Assembly: GCF_002954445.1 (NCBI RefSeq)
Contig: NZ_MQWA01000001.1
Coordinates: 1,599,954 to 1,649,528 of the forward strand
Direction of reading: 5' to 3'
From: Rubritalea profundi
Lineage (GTDB): Bacteria; Verrucomicrobiota; Verrucomicrobiia; Verrucomicrobiales; Akkermansiaceae
DNA length: 49,575 bases
The notes under the pieces are model-generated. The model did not search any database and was not told where the DNA came from. It saw nothing but the letters and a program-made list of their open reading frames with translations. The translations under genes and the position numbers were made by a program. This document shows, in pieces, positions 27,656-36,333 of this stretch. Every line of letters starts with the position of its first letter. The first letter of the stretch is position 1.

Positions 27656-28233
27656 ATGCACAGAATCATCCTGACCCTTTTCAGCTGCATGGCGGTTTTC
27701 ACTGCAGCTCTCAGTGCCGCGGAGGCTCCGGATAAATCCGAAGTCGAAGCACTGGTTCGTAAGCTCGGGGATGAGCGTTTCACCATCCGTCAGCAGGCAG
27801 ATAAAGAACTCAAAGAAATGGGCGAGGCTGTGGCTGTACAACTTGGCGCATTTCTCGATGACCCGAATCCCGAGACACGCGCAAGAGTGCGTGGCGTGCT
27901 CGATTATCTGGCCTCCTTAAGCAGAGAACTGCAATGGAACGATCCCGAAAATGTGGAGAATGGCAAGTATCGATCAACCATGGGAGGCGGTACCGTGAAG
28001 CTCACCTTTCGGAACCTTACGAAAAAACCGGTGCGGGTTTTTATTGCAAAACCGACGGCAGCAGGAAAGCGTGGCGTGGCGAGCTCAAACCCGGAGCGAC
28101 TGCCGTCTGCGCCCTATCTTATAGGGGACATGTCTGGTTGATCACTGATGTGGAAAAAAAGCCCCTTGGTTTTTACAAAATCGACATAGATGATCCTATA
28201 ATCGCAGTGCGCGAGAGCGACTGGAAAAATTGA
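27656..28233 (+). pseudogene. Secreted HEAT-like and VHL-beta-like protein, frameshifted
   Basis: A signal peptide (MHRIILTLFSCMAVFTAALS) precedes a helical segment, EVEALVRKLGDERFTIRQQA through VAVQLGAFLDDPNPETRARV, that looks like one or two HEAT-like repeats. The frame then shifts by one base near 28037-28042, in a run of five T residues (GTGCGGGTTTTTATTGC). An added T would join PVRVF to YCKTDGSRKAWRGELKPGAT, then YRGHVWLITDVEKKPLGFY. That second part has the layout of a von Hippel-Lindau beta domain: VRVFY, RxxY/W, LxPG, YxGHxWLxxD. Without the shift the product would be about 192 residues. The first ATG may be 27644. Real disruption and a homopolymer error are both possible. Confidence 0.65.
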
Positions 28234-28274
28234 GAGCCGTCTGGGGCGACGAAGGAGCGAATGTCCGAGTGGAA

Positions 28275-28943
28275 TTATTTACTAAAAGACACCTCTGTTT
28301 TCTTTAAATCTGGCCAGTAGATGAGGGTGACTTCGACTTCGCCTTCGCCTTTGAGTCCCTTAAAGTTGAACGTCTTTGAGCCGTCACTCCAAGAAGAGCC
28401 TTGTCGGTCGAGCTCTTTGCCATTTTGAAGTACCTTCACTTGTTTGATCTTTTTGATGTCACCTTTGACGTGAACTCCTTCCCCGCCAAAAGATCCTTTT
28501 GCTTTACCAGTATTCACTTTGAATGACCCCATCTCGACCACCTTGTCACCGACCTTCATTTTCTGAGTGAGCGTCTTGGTCTCACCACCTGTATAGAGAA
28601 CCACTGAGCCCTCGACCTTGAGGTTGTCTACTTTGCCTAGATAGTTGCCCTTCTTCTGAATCGCGAATGATGCTTGGCTGCCATCGTCACCTACTTTGGG
28701 AAAGGAACCGAGCTTCCAGCCATCAGCCTTCAGTGATTTTTCATCAAAGGAAATCATATTTTCACCCGTCACAAAGAAGTGCAAAGTAACTCCGTATTCA
28801 TAGCCCATCGGCTTTACTTGGAAATCGGCACCTTCTGGCACACCTGCCGCAGCGGTGACACTGACGAGTTTCGCTGATTGGCCAAATATAGGAGTTAGCA
28901 TACTAGCCGCTGTATACACTGATAGAGTAAATGTTTTTAACAT
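28275..28943 (-). CDS. Secreted protein of unknown function
   Basis: This encodes 222 residues. A signal peptide (about MLKTFTLSVYTAASMLTPIFG) is followed by a Lys/Gly-rich mature protein with many short alternating strands. These include VTLHFFVTGENMISFDEKSL, GGEGVHVKGDIKKIKQVKVL and GEGEVEVTLIYWPDLKKTEV, suggesting a beta-sandwich. There is no catalytic motif or lipobox. It is convergent with the VHL-beta-like gene and divergent from the DUF3500-type gene. The family is not recognised. Confidence 0.7.
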   Translation of the reverse strand: MLKTFTLSVYTAASMLTPIFGQSAKLVSVTAAAGVPEGADFQVKPMGYEYGVTLHFFVTGENMISFDEKSLKADGWKLGSFPKVGDDGSQASFAIQKKGNYLGKVDNLKVEGSVVLYTGGETKTLTQKMKVGDKVVEMGSFKVNTGKAKGSFGGEGVHVKGDIKKIKQVKVLQNGKELDRQGSSWSDGSKTFNFKGLKGEGEVEVTLIYWPDLKKTEVSFSK

Positions 28944-29166
28944 CCACTATCTATAAGTACTAACACTACATGCTCGCCATTACAAAAATAAGATCAATTC
29001 CTAACGCTCAGGATGAAAGAAGGAAAAGGTGGTCTCCCCCACCTACTCATGCCAGATGTTTGAGGCAAGGAAGAATGAAGCTGGGGCCTTAGTGCTGAAT
29101 TTTCACATCGCTACGCCTACGAAATCCCATCGACACCCTCCTCATATTTTGACAGTGTCTGACGCC

Positions 29167-30180
29167 ATGAACATCGACCCCGATTCCAATCGCCGTCCGC
29201 AGATCGTAACGCGCCGATCTTTTATCCAGACCGCCGGTCTCGCCGTTGGTGCCATCGGAGCCGGCGGGATCATCCCGTGCAGTGCCGCTAACCTGGCCAA
29301 AGCAAAGCCGACTTCTGACACCCTCGTCAAAACCCTCTACGATAGTCTGAACGAGGAGCAACGAAACAAAATCTGCTTTGCCTACAACAACAAGCTACGC
29401 CTCGAGGTCGATAATAACTGGCACATCACGAAAACGATGGTGAAAGATTTCACCAAAGACCAGCAGGCCATGATCAAGGATATTTTTATGGGACTCCACA
29501 GTGAAGAGTATGCTGATAAAGTCTACAATCAGGTAGTTTCCGACAGTGGTCGAGACGGCTTCGATGGCGGCTCCTCCATCGCGATCTTCGGGGAGCCGGG
29601 CTCAGGGCAATTTGAATTCGTTCTGACTGGGCGCCACTGCACGCGTCGCTGCGATGGTGACTCCATGAAAGGCGCTGCCTTCGGTGGACCCATTTTCTAC
29701 GGTCACGCCGCAGGAGGTTTCCGGGAAGGACCAAAGCACGAAGGCAACGCCTATTGGTATCAAGCCATGAAAGCAAACGAGGTCTATCAGATGCTCGACG
29801 GCAAACAACGCGAGGTCGCATTACTCAACAAGAGCCGTGGTGAGAACGGGCTCAAAACCGTCGCGCTGACCGGCAAGAAAGAAGGTCTCGCTGGTATTCG
29901 CGCATCTGATCTAACACACGATCAAAAAAACCACCTTCGCAAAGTCTTGGGCGACATCCTCGCTCCGTTCCGCAAAGTAGATGCGGAGGAGGCTATGAAA
30001 CACGTAGAAGCTGGCGGAATCGATAATCTCCACCTCTCCTTCTACAAAGGCGAGAACATCGGCGACGATAATGTCTGGGACGTATGGCAAATCGAAGGTC
30101 CTAACATGGTATCCTACTTCCGCGGCAAGCCCCATGTCCATGCTTGGCTGCACATTCGCCAGCCTGAGAACAGAAAATAG
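29167..30180 (+). CDS. Tat-exported DUF3500-type protein
   Basis: This encodes 337 residues from ATG 29167. I chose it because it places a twin-arginine motif (TRRSFIQTAGLAVGAIG) about 16 residues in. Open sequence continues upstream to 29029. The mature part shows the DUF3500 pattern: LYDSLNEEQRNKICFAY, TGRHCTRRCDGD, a GGPIFYGHAAGGF segment, and a C-terminal WQIEGPNMVSYFRGKPHVHAW with paired His. These proteins are widespread in PVC bacteria and of unknown function. The conserved His residues suggest a metal site. It appears monocistronic. Confidence 0.75.
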   Translation: MNIDPDSNRRPQIVTRRSFIQTAGLAVGAIGAGGIIPCSAANLAKAKPTSDTLVKTLYDSLNEEQRNKICFAYNNKLRLEVDNNWHITKTMVKDFTKDQQAMIKDIFMGLHSEEYADKVYNQVVSDSGRDGFDGGSSIAIFGEPGSGQFEFVLTGRHCTRRCDGDSMKGAAFGGPIFYGHAAGGFREGPKHEGNAYWYQAMKANEVYQMLDGKQREVALLNKSRGENGLKTVALTGKKEGLAGIRASDLTHDQKNHLRKVLGDILAPFRKVDAEEAMKHVEAGGIDNLHLSFYKGENIGDDNVWDVWQIEGPNMVSYFRGKPHVHAWLHIRQPENRK

Positions 30181-30757
30181 GTCACCTCCCTCTCCCTACT
30201 CATCATCCCCACCGCCACCTACGCTTAAATATGGGGTGTCAAATCCTGCACATCCAAATCATCTTCGATCTGTGAGATGTGATCTGATGAGACAGCAAAA
30301 CTAAATGATCTTAAATTTGAGCAATCTCTTTTTCTATAAAGGATCTTGAAAAACAATCAGGTTCTATGGAGGGCTATATTAGCCGGGTTTGTGTGGATAT
30401 GACGGGACTGAATGGCACGCGGAAGTTCGCTGGTGGGCTCTGAGCGCTGTGAGTCAGCAGCTTCGCTGGGATTATTTGAGCGACCGAGACGGTCGCGCTA
30501 CGTGGAGAGACCGTCACATTGCGCAAGTATTGTGTGTCTAATCCTGCAGTAATACGCCAAGGCATTGTACTCCATGGCTATTATTCGGCTCCTCTGAGGC
30601 GTGCATGTTTTGCACATGAGACCTATCACAGCGCTCGATGTTAGGTTGAAAATCCCCCGTATTCCCTAGCGTATTTCGCGGTTGAAATTGGGTTTCATCC
30701 TGCTGGCTCTATAAACTGAAGTCTGCCATCTCAACACCTCGTCTCCCACGTACAGCT
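30181..30757. other. Intergenic region with palindrome and repeat
   Basis: About 580 bases with no convincing gene. A perfect 7-bp palindrome with a 3-base loop lies at 30480-30496 (GCGACCG-AGA-CGGTCGC). A family B repeat copy is at 30668-30710 (TATTTCGCGGTTGAAATTGG, then TTTCATCCTGCTGG). Confidence 0.6.
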
Positions 30758-30794
30758 AAAGCCAAGCGCAAGTGAAGACACTTGGCTTTGTATT
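30758..30794 (+). terminator. Terminator-like hairpin
   Basis: A 9-bp stem AAAGCCAAG/CTTGGCTTT (30758-30766 with 30781-30789) is followed by a GTATTTT tract. The stem resembles that of the terminator at 25235-25266. No gene ends immediately upstream, so its role is unclear. Confidence 0.5.
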
Positions 30795-30875
30795 TTCCCA
30801 ACCAGAAAACTCAAAAATTAGCCGGCTTTTGAAAATGAAAATGAATTTTCTCCCGTGGTTCGCGTCTATTCAACT

Positions 30876-31694
30876 ATGAAGACTCCATTCCTGCTCGGTG
30901 CGCTTGGCGCCCTTACCCTCCTGCTACTATCATCCTGCGTCGATCCCAATTATTACGGCGAATCCGTTCATTACGGCAGCGCAAGCTATACCACTCTCCC
31001 CAACGGCCACAACACAGTCTACGTCAGCGGGACGCCATACTACCACCACGGAAGCCAATGGTACCGTCGCAGTAGCGGTCGCTACATCAGCTGCTCACGC
31101 CCCCACGGATACCACGGGTCAATCGGCCATAGTGGTCACCACAGCAGCCACGGCATCAGTCGCCTCCCATACGGATACCGCAGCGTCACCGTCGGTAGCA
31201 GCAGCTACTACAACCACGGCAGCACCTGGTACCGCAAGAGCGGCAGCCGCTATGTGACTTGCCAAAGGCCATCAGGATACTCTAGTCACAACCAGCATAA
31301 GAGCCACGGATACTCAAGCAGCAGCAAACACCACAGGTCCGACTCATACCGTCGACCCAGCAGTCACAGCAGTCACAGCAGTCACAGCAGTCAGAGTAGC
31401 CATAGTAGCCATAGTAGCCATAGTAGCCGCTCCAGCCATGGAACCCACGACAGACAACGCAATAGCTCTGATAGAAAAAAACACGGCAAAGCTACCAAGA
31501 AACACAGCGATCATTCTCAAAGTGTTTCCCCCAAGCGTGGATCATCAACATACGTTTCCACTCGCACCAAGCCGTCCACCAAAACCCGGACTAAAAGCTC
31601 AAGAGTACCCGAGTATAAAAAGAAAAAGCATACCATCTCCAAACAATTGAAGTCCAAGTCGAGCTCCGACAAAGGCAAACGTCGCCTAAGGTAA
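30876..31694 (+). CDS. Lipoprotein with duplicated WYR domain and Ser/His repeats
   Basis: This encodes 272 residues. The lipobox LLSSC places the lipidated Cys at 21. Two copies of a roughly 40-residue module follow: LPNGHNTVYVSGTPYYHHGS with QWYRRSSGRYISCSRP, and LPYGYRSVTVGSSSYYNHGS with TWYRKSGSRYVTCQRP. This is the DUF6515-like YYxHGxxWYR pattern. Next comes a Ser/His tract with SSH triplets made of 9-bp tandem repeats (about 31360-31440). The tail is very basic (KKKKHTISKQLKSKSSSDKG). Expected on the periplasmic face of the outer membrane. The basic tail could bind peptidoglycan or polyanions, but that is speculative. Confidence 0.78.
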   Translation: MKTPFLLGALGALTLLLLSSCVDPNYYGESVHYGSASYTTLPNGHNTVYVSGTPYYHHGSQWYRRSSGRYISCSRPHGYHGSIGHSGHHSSHGISRLPYGYRSVTVGSSSYYNHGSTWYRKSGSRYVTCQRPSGYSSHNQHKSHGYSSSSKHHRSDSYRRPSSHSSHSSHSSQSSHSSHSSHSSRSSHGTHDRQRNSSDRKKHGKATKKHSDHSQSVSPKRGSSTYVSTRTKPSTKTRTKSSRVPEYKKKKHTISKQLKSKSSSDKGKRRLR

Positions 31695-31699
31695 CACTC

Positions 31700-31786
31700 C
31701 ATTCTCTCCGGCCCCTCGATACCCAGCAAACCGAGACCCTTCTGCAACACTCCGCGAATCAGCTCAGTTTTCTCAACGGCGTTCAG
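31700..31786 (-). pseudogene. Fragment resembling the 3-prime end of argS
   Basis: On the minus strand 29 codons read EKTELIRGVLQKGLGLLGIE then GPERM. The ending resembles the C-terminus of arginyl-tRNA synthetase (typically VLxxGLxLLGIExPERM). The usual stop after PERM is missing, and the frame runs on into antisense of the lipoprotein gene. It starts exactly at the stop of the amidohydrolase. There is no other argS sequence nearby, so it is a displaced remnant. Identification rests on one short motif. Confidence 0.5.
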
Positions 31787-32715
31787 TCGACCTTCAGACT
31801 GTAAGCCTCAGCGGCATTCTTCCAGAAGTAGCGTTCGCAGGCTTCCTGCCCTTTGGCGGAAAAGTACTCATTCACCATTTTTACAAAGCTGGTGTAGTCG
31901 CCGCTGTTTTTGGTGCATGGCCAGTTGCTACCGAAGATGAGTCGTTCCGCACCGAGGTTTTTCCACAGCACATCGAGCACGCTGCGGTAGTGGTTGATGT
32001 CATGTGGCGCAGGTTGCTGAACGCTGCGCTGGTAGAGCCCGGAAATTTTGCACCAGACGTTCTTGTTTTTCGCCAGCTTCTCAACCGCAGCAACCCACTC
32101 GGGGTTGGCTGCTTTACCGTCGAAATCATACCCGAGAACATGGTCGACGACGATGCGCAGATGCGGAATCGTCCGAGCCAGTTGATCAACTTGTTTGACA
32201 GCTTCCACCCCTCCACCATTGGCTAGGATGTCAACGCTCAGATTGTTCTTCGCAAGTTCACGCATGCTGGCGAGAAATTTTGGGTCGGAGTAATCGATCT
32301 TCTTTTTCGCACTTCCGTTGCGCGCTCGAATACCGACAAAGCGTGGATCTTTTTTCAACTTGCCTAACTGCTCCGAGAAGTCGTCGGCATAAGGATCGAT
32401 GTTGCCGACGAGGGCGACGAAGTAGTCGTCACCCTTGACTAGATCGAGCACCCATCGGTTGTCCACAAGGCGGTCGCTGGCCTCAACAATGATAACACCC
32501 GTGAGACCCGTGGGTTTTGAGACCCGTTTGAACTCCGCCGGCAGGTGTGGTTTGTAAAGCACCTCGTCCCCCTTCGGTGGCCAGGGAATACCGTCTTCAC
32601 GGGTTGGATCGTAGAGGTGGATGTGGGTATCGATCATGTGCTTCACCTTGGGAAGCGGACGCTGGTCAGCTGCGGCGATCGTGATCAGAAGTAAAAAGGA
32701 GAATAGAAATTTCAT
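31783..32715 (-). CDS. Secreted amidohydrolase 2 family protein (TIM barrel)
   Basis: This encodes 310 residues from ATG 32715, which begins a signal peptide (MKFLFSFLLLITIAAADQ). A longer open frame upstream has no family similarity. The metal site HIHLYDP follows (residues about 31-37), with GIPWPP, then GVIIVEASDRLVDNRWVLDL and VGIRARNG. HLRIVVDHVLGYDF and a C-terminal LIFGSNWPCTK carry the further metal ligands expected of this family. Relatives include L-fuconolactonase and 2-pyrone-4,6-dicarboxylate lactonase. A secreted lactonase or sugar-lactone hydrolase would suit the sugar-acid theme, but the substrate is unknown. Its first codons and leader are duplicated at 27336-27555. Confidence 0.85.
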   Translation of the reverse strand: MKFLFSFLLLITIAAADQRPLPKVKHMIDTHIHLYDPTREDGIPWPPKGDEVLYKPHLPAEFKRVSKPTGLTGVIIVEASDRLVDNRWVLDLVKGDDYFVALVGNIDPYADDFSEQLGKLKKDPRFVGIRARNGSAKKKIDYSDPKFLASMRELAKNNLSVDILANGGGVEAVKQVDQLARTIPHLRIVVDHVLGYDFDGKAANPEWVAAVEKLAKNKNVWCKISGLYQRSVQQPAPHDINHYRSVLDVLWKNLGAERLIFGSNWPCTKNSGDYTSFVKMVNEYFSAKGQEACERYFWKNAAEAYSLKVD

Positions 32716-32907
32716 GGTAACACCGACAACCCTAGGAGGCAGCTGTGATGACACCAGAAAATTCCACCGACTTAACGTCCAATGATCGACTGACTCTCTG
32801 GTTTGTCTCCGTAGCCGTGGGCTGGCCGAGGCATCGAAAATCGTTGTTCTTGGTTTGATAGGAACACTGCCGAATCGATTGCTAACCCAAGTGCTGTAAG
32901 AATACAC
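32650..32907 (-). repeat. Duplicated leader region, copy 2
   Basis: This is the 5-prime coding end and upstream region of the intact amidohydrolase, partner of 27360-27555. It retains about 55 bases (roughly 32807-32862) that copy 1 lacks. Confidence 0.8.
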
Positions 32908-33496
32908 TTCTTGTTAGAACCCATCGACTATAGATCAAGACGAAATTCGAAGAACTGAGGCTATGCATGTTGGCCTAAATGCCGGAATTTCGCCACCCGC
33001 TCTTTAGACTATTAATTGAACAACGGAACGATAACTGACGCATCTTGGAAACCACGGGAAAGGTCCGCTAAAGCCTAATTCTTTGTGTATAAGTCAGTAT
33101 TGCCTCTCTACCAGTTACGGTCACAAGGTCTGCCCATTCAGTATCGACCACGCCACTAGGTGGAGGCATCACTCTGAGTTGTCGTCTTGGATCGGGCTGT
33201 CGAAAGTCGCGATAAGCTTGGGTCAAAGTCACCAGACTTTACTAGCTCGACCTTAGACCTCCCGATCTTCGACACATTGTCGGGAGAGTAGCGAGTCGGT
33301 AGCATTCGCAATTCGAATGGTACTGCTCCATCATTCCAAGGTTTCATCGTACAGCTCTGAAAACTGAAAACCGAGCACTCATTCTCCAAACATACTGTCG
33401 CCTTCCGCATTTTCCTGGTAGTCAGACCCTACCAAAAACCTCGACCGAAAGATAAAAAGCATTGCTCGTGAGCTCTGGATCTGAACACTCGTACTT
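32908..33496. other. Intergenic region with family C repeat
   Basis: A family C-like stretch at 33190-33300 has GTCAAAGTCACCAGACTTTA and CTAGCTCGACC. At 33352-33380 TGAAAACTGAAAACC matches, on the opposite strand, the GTTTTCAG repeats after the aldolase gene (21100-21130). No gene is seen. Confidence 0.6.
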
Positions 33497-34021
33497 GTGA
33501 CTCTCGATAAGTTCATCAGCCTAGCCCAACCACTCTCGCTCACCGCGCGCGCCTGTATCTCCCTGCACATTACCGAGGCCTACTTCCGCAAGATTGGCCT
33601 CAAGCATGCTTTGGTCGATGAGTTTTTTGACCACCTGTGGGACCATCCACTGCAGGGTGAACCAAAAGAATTTTCAGCCTGGGAGGCGAAACGTGGCGAT
33701 CTCGTCGACTTCGGCCTCACCGATGATCTCCCCGACGACCTAGACGAAATAATGCCGCAGCTACCAATCGATGAGGCAGAACTCTTCGCAGTCTGCGAGG
33801 CTCCGGTGGAAATCCTCTGGGGGAATTTCTTCCGCACTGCCGATGACGAAACCTCCTTCGACTACCTCAAATTTTCGCTCAACCTAGCCGAACGTGAGAG
33901 CCTCATTTTCCCAAAAATCGCTCTCTATCAAGATTCCCTATTCGCAGAAAATAATGGCTGGGGCAAACCAATCAGCCAGCCCACCCGCGATGCTTGGCGA
34001 GCAGAAGGAAAAGTCCACTGA
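33497..34021 (+). CDS. Cytoplasmic protein of unknown function
   Basis: This encodes 174 residues from a GTG at 33497; no ATG is available near the start of similarity-like composition. The protein is acidic and soluble, with no signal peptide or membrane segment. It has Trp-rich and Asp-rich stretches: VDEFFDHLWDHP, LTDDLPDDLDEIMP, VEILWGNFFRTADDETSFDY and GWGKPISQPTRDAW. It may be an immunity- or SMI1-like small protein by composition, but I see no defining motif. It is bounded by repeats on both sides. Confidence 0.65.
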   Translation: MTLDKFISLAQPLSLTARACISLHITEAYFRKIGLKHALVDEFFDHLWDHPLQGEPKEFSAWEAKRGDLVDFGLTDDLPDDLDEIMPQLPIDEAELFAVCEAPVEILWGNFFRTADDETSFDYLKFSLNLAERESLIFPKIALYQDSLFAENNGWGKPISQPTRDAWRAEGKVH

Positions 34022-34225
34022 GGAGAAGTAGGCAGTTGCCAGCATGCAAGGCTGATCCCTCTGCTCAGACTGTCCAATGTCTGAAAGTCGAAGGTGAGGT
34101 GAGATCGCGTGGTCACGATAAGAAAGGATCCAAGCCACCAGACTTTGCAAACCAGAACATTCGACTTTTCCGAGCTTAGACAGCTACAACAGATCACTGA
34201 ATAAAAGCTAATGCTATCATCCCTC
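34022..34225. repeat. Dispersed repeat, family C
   Basis: 34060-34170 contains ACTGTCCAATGTCTGAAAGTCGAA, split here as ACTGTCCAATGTCTGAAAG and TCGAAGG, plus CACCAGACTTTGCAAACC and CATTCGACTTTTCCGAGC. It shares blocks with 21330-21412, 23925-23996 and 33190-33300. Confidence 0.55.
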
Positions 34226-35344
34226 TTAGGCTCCAGAGCATTTCCTGAATTTTGAAAAAGTCAGGAATCCTAACAAAACTAATGGGATGCTACAGAGCCA
34301 GAGCAGCGTGCTCGACGGCTTATCAACCAATTCAGTACTAGATTGCTCCGAGGCGGCACTCAGGAATGCTCTCACCTTGCTGATGTGCTCGATACTCATT
34401 TCCTGCTGTTGCTGGGTAAATACGCTACTTACGGCGCCCGCTGATTGCCATTGTCGCCACGCTTGTAAGTCATCGATCCTCTTTGAGAGCTGCTCGGGGA
34501 AGCGCTTTAGCGCGACCGCATACATCTCTGCAATGGCTGGCTGCTTATCCGTGTGAATGGTGGCGTACGCTGACAGGGCGTCCAGCACCGCACTGACCTC
34601 ATTCTCTTCATGAACTAAGTCCTCGAAGTAATCCGTACGGATCTGTGGCAGAGCAGCAGCATCAGTCTCTAGATAGGCTAGAGCCCAAGCAGCAGCTTGC
34701 AGCGAGATGCTATAGACTTCGTTGAGTTTGTAGCGTTTTCCTATCAGATCTTGATCGTTCTTCTCGCCACTCTGAGCGAGTAATAAAATGTAAAGCCCGT
34801 GCCACTCTAGCATCCTTGAATCCCCAAGAAACCGTCTTACCTCAGAAAAATCCAGTACCGGACCCAGCGTGCGGATGACCGCGTAAGGGGCACGCGCTAC
34901 CTCCAAGTGAGCCATCCGCTGGAGCTGGAGGTCTGCTGAGTTCAGATATTCGACAAAAAATTGTGCTCGCTGTGTACGATCTTCAGCCCAAGAATTCGCT
35001 AGCAAAAGTGGTAGTACTGCTTCCATTTCTTTTGTCTGAACCGCAAGGTTCTGCCAATCGCCCGAGCTCCATCCGCACAGCAGAGAACGCTCAGGGTAAA
35101 CATCTAACATCCTACGTGTGCTACTAGGAAGAAAGAGCTCTAGCTCGGGAACGTCAGGCGAGGCACGTAAGATCCGAATGGTCGACAAACTATAAGCTTT
35201 GTCTGGATTCTCCCTCGCTAACACCAAACTCTCCGATGCATTGATTCGATCCAGCAGGCTGTCTTTCGGATAGGGTAAACAAATCTGACAAGCGATTGCC
35301 GAGCACCAGCTCAGCAATACTGCCGCTAGAAGATAAGCTCTCAT
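34226..35344 (-). CDS. Secreted alpha-helical protein with C-terminal membrane anchor
   Basis: This encodes 372 residues. A signal peptide (MRAYLLAAVLLSWCSAIACQ) is followed by a CxxC (CQIC) and a long helical region with TPR/HEAT-like character (LQRMAHLEVARAPYAVIRTL; AVLDALSAYATIHTDKQPAI). A C-terminal membrane segment (LLWLCSIPLVLLGFLTF) ends in a basic tail. The start codon overlaps the stop of the upstream HupE-like gene by 4 bases, so it is translationally coupled. It is the last gene of the DUF3604/PPIase/HupE unit. I do not recognise the family. The topology suggests a periplasmic domain held at the inner membrane. Confidence 0.75.
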   Translation of the reverse strand: MRAYLLAAVLLSWCSAIACQICLPYPKDSLLDRINASESLVLARENPDKAYSLSTIRILRASPDVPELELFLPSSTRRMLDVYPERSLLCGWSSGDWQNLAVQTKEMEAVLPLLLANSWAEDRTQRAQFFVEYLNSADLQLQRMAHLEVARAPYAVIRTLGPVLDFSEVRRFLGDSRMLEWHGLYILLLAQSGEKNDQDLIGKRYKLNEVYSISLQAAAWALAYLETDAAALPQIRTDYFEDLVHEENEVSAVLDALSAYATIHTDKQPAIAEMYAVALKRFPEQLSKRIDDLQAWRQWQSAGAVSSVFTQQQQEMSIEHISKVRAFLSAASEQSSTELVDKPSSTLLWLCSIPLVLLGFLTFSKFRKCSGA

Positions 35345-36333
35345 TGCCAGAATGCTAGAACCCGCTCAACCACCCAAAATACAGCCACTGAGCCGATCGC
35401 ATAGGGAGCTACTAACCGTGACCATTGCGGTAGCTTCAGAGGGACACGTTTCACGGTTTGGTACACCAGCACCAGAGTCAAAACAAAGGCTAACTGACCG
35501 AGTTCGACTCCTACGTTGAAGCTCAATAGGACCATTGGTATTGCGCTCTGCGGCAGACCAATTTCGCTCAAGGCTCCAGCAAACCCGAATCCATGGAGTA
35601 GCCCAAAACTGAAAGCCACGATCCAAGGTGCCCGCTGAGTAATCCCTGGATTTCCGCGGTACGAGCGGACTATTTCAGCGGCGACAAAGACAATGCTCAG
35701 AGCTATAATCGCCTCGACTGGTGCACCAGGAACAGAGACGAAACCTAAGCTGGCAAGGCCTAGTGTGATACTGTGGGCAATAGTGAAAGCTGTGATAGTT
35801 CCGAACAATAACTTCCAGCTGCGCACCACTAACAGCAGGGCTAGTACAAAGAGCAGGTGATCAATTCCCAAAAGAATATGCTCCACACCAAGAACAAGAT
35901 AAGTCCAGAGGACTTCCCATTGGCTCGGCTCAGTCGCAAAAATATAGCTCGCGCTTTCGGGAGAAATTCGAGTGGTTAGATGGTTTCCGTTGGCGTACTC
36001 GACTCGGCAGAGAACATCCGTCATCGTTTTATCAAGTCCATCAATGTGTAGCTCAGTCCCTGCTAACCCACCCTCACGCTGCACCCGTAGCCGTTGCACA
36101 TGTGCCCCATTGAGGAAACCCGACACCGGTTCGCCTATTGTTTTCACATCGTCAGAAAAGCGTAAATATAAGCCTAATCGCTGGTCCGCACCGCGCGCAG
36201 GAACCTTCCACAATACATCAAATTTCCCTGCTCCAGTCTCCTTAAGCTCCAAGTATGCTGGACGCATCTCATGCGCTTGGAGACTACCCAGCTGCCCAAA
36301 AATGAAGCAACAAAGAAGCAACCATAGTCTCAT
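35341..36333 (-). CDS. HupE/UreJ-like membrane protein
   Basis: This encodes 330 residues. A signal peptide ends before HEMRPAYLELKE, and residues about 20-150 form an extracytoplasmic domain. The C-terminal half has about six membrane helices with the HupE/UreJ_2 motif GVEHILLGIDHLLF, then TAFTIAHSITLGLA and GFGFAGALSEIGL. HupE/UreJ proteins are linked to nickel or cobalt handling, and His and Asp in HxLLGIDH could form a metal path. This long form with a periplasmic N-terminal domain is distinct from classic HupE. It overlaps both neighbours by 4 bases. The metal is not determined. Confidence 0.85.
   Translation of the reverse strand: MRLWLLLCCFIFGQLGSLQAHEMRPAYLELKETGAGKFDVLWKVPARGADQRLGLYLRFSDDVKTIGEPVSGFLNGAHVQRLRVQREGGLAGTELHIDGLDKTMTDVLCRVEYANGNHLTTRISPESASYIFATEPSQWEVLWTYLVLGVEHILLGIDHLLFVLALLLVVRSWKLLFGTITAFTIAHSITLGLASLGFVSVPGAPVEAIIALSIVFVAAEIVRSYRGNPGITQRAPWIVAFSFGLLHGFGFAGALSEIGLPQSAIPMVLLSFNVGVELGQLAFVLTLVLVYQTVKRVPLKLPQWSRLVAPYAIGSVAVFWVVERVLAFWQ

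Noticed and set aside
29486-29821. Arg-rich frame on the minus strand within the DUF3500-type gene
   Set aside because: It is fully overlapped by the plus-strand gene with a Tat signal and family motifs, so it is a shadow frame.
30898-31257. Ala/Thr-rich frame on the plus strand
   Set aside because: It is an alternate frame of the Ser/His lipoprotein, with composition explained by that gene.
31360-31440. CRISPR-like short repeats
   Set aside because: Units are 9 bp without spacers and stay in frame, coding SSH triplets of a lipoprotein.
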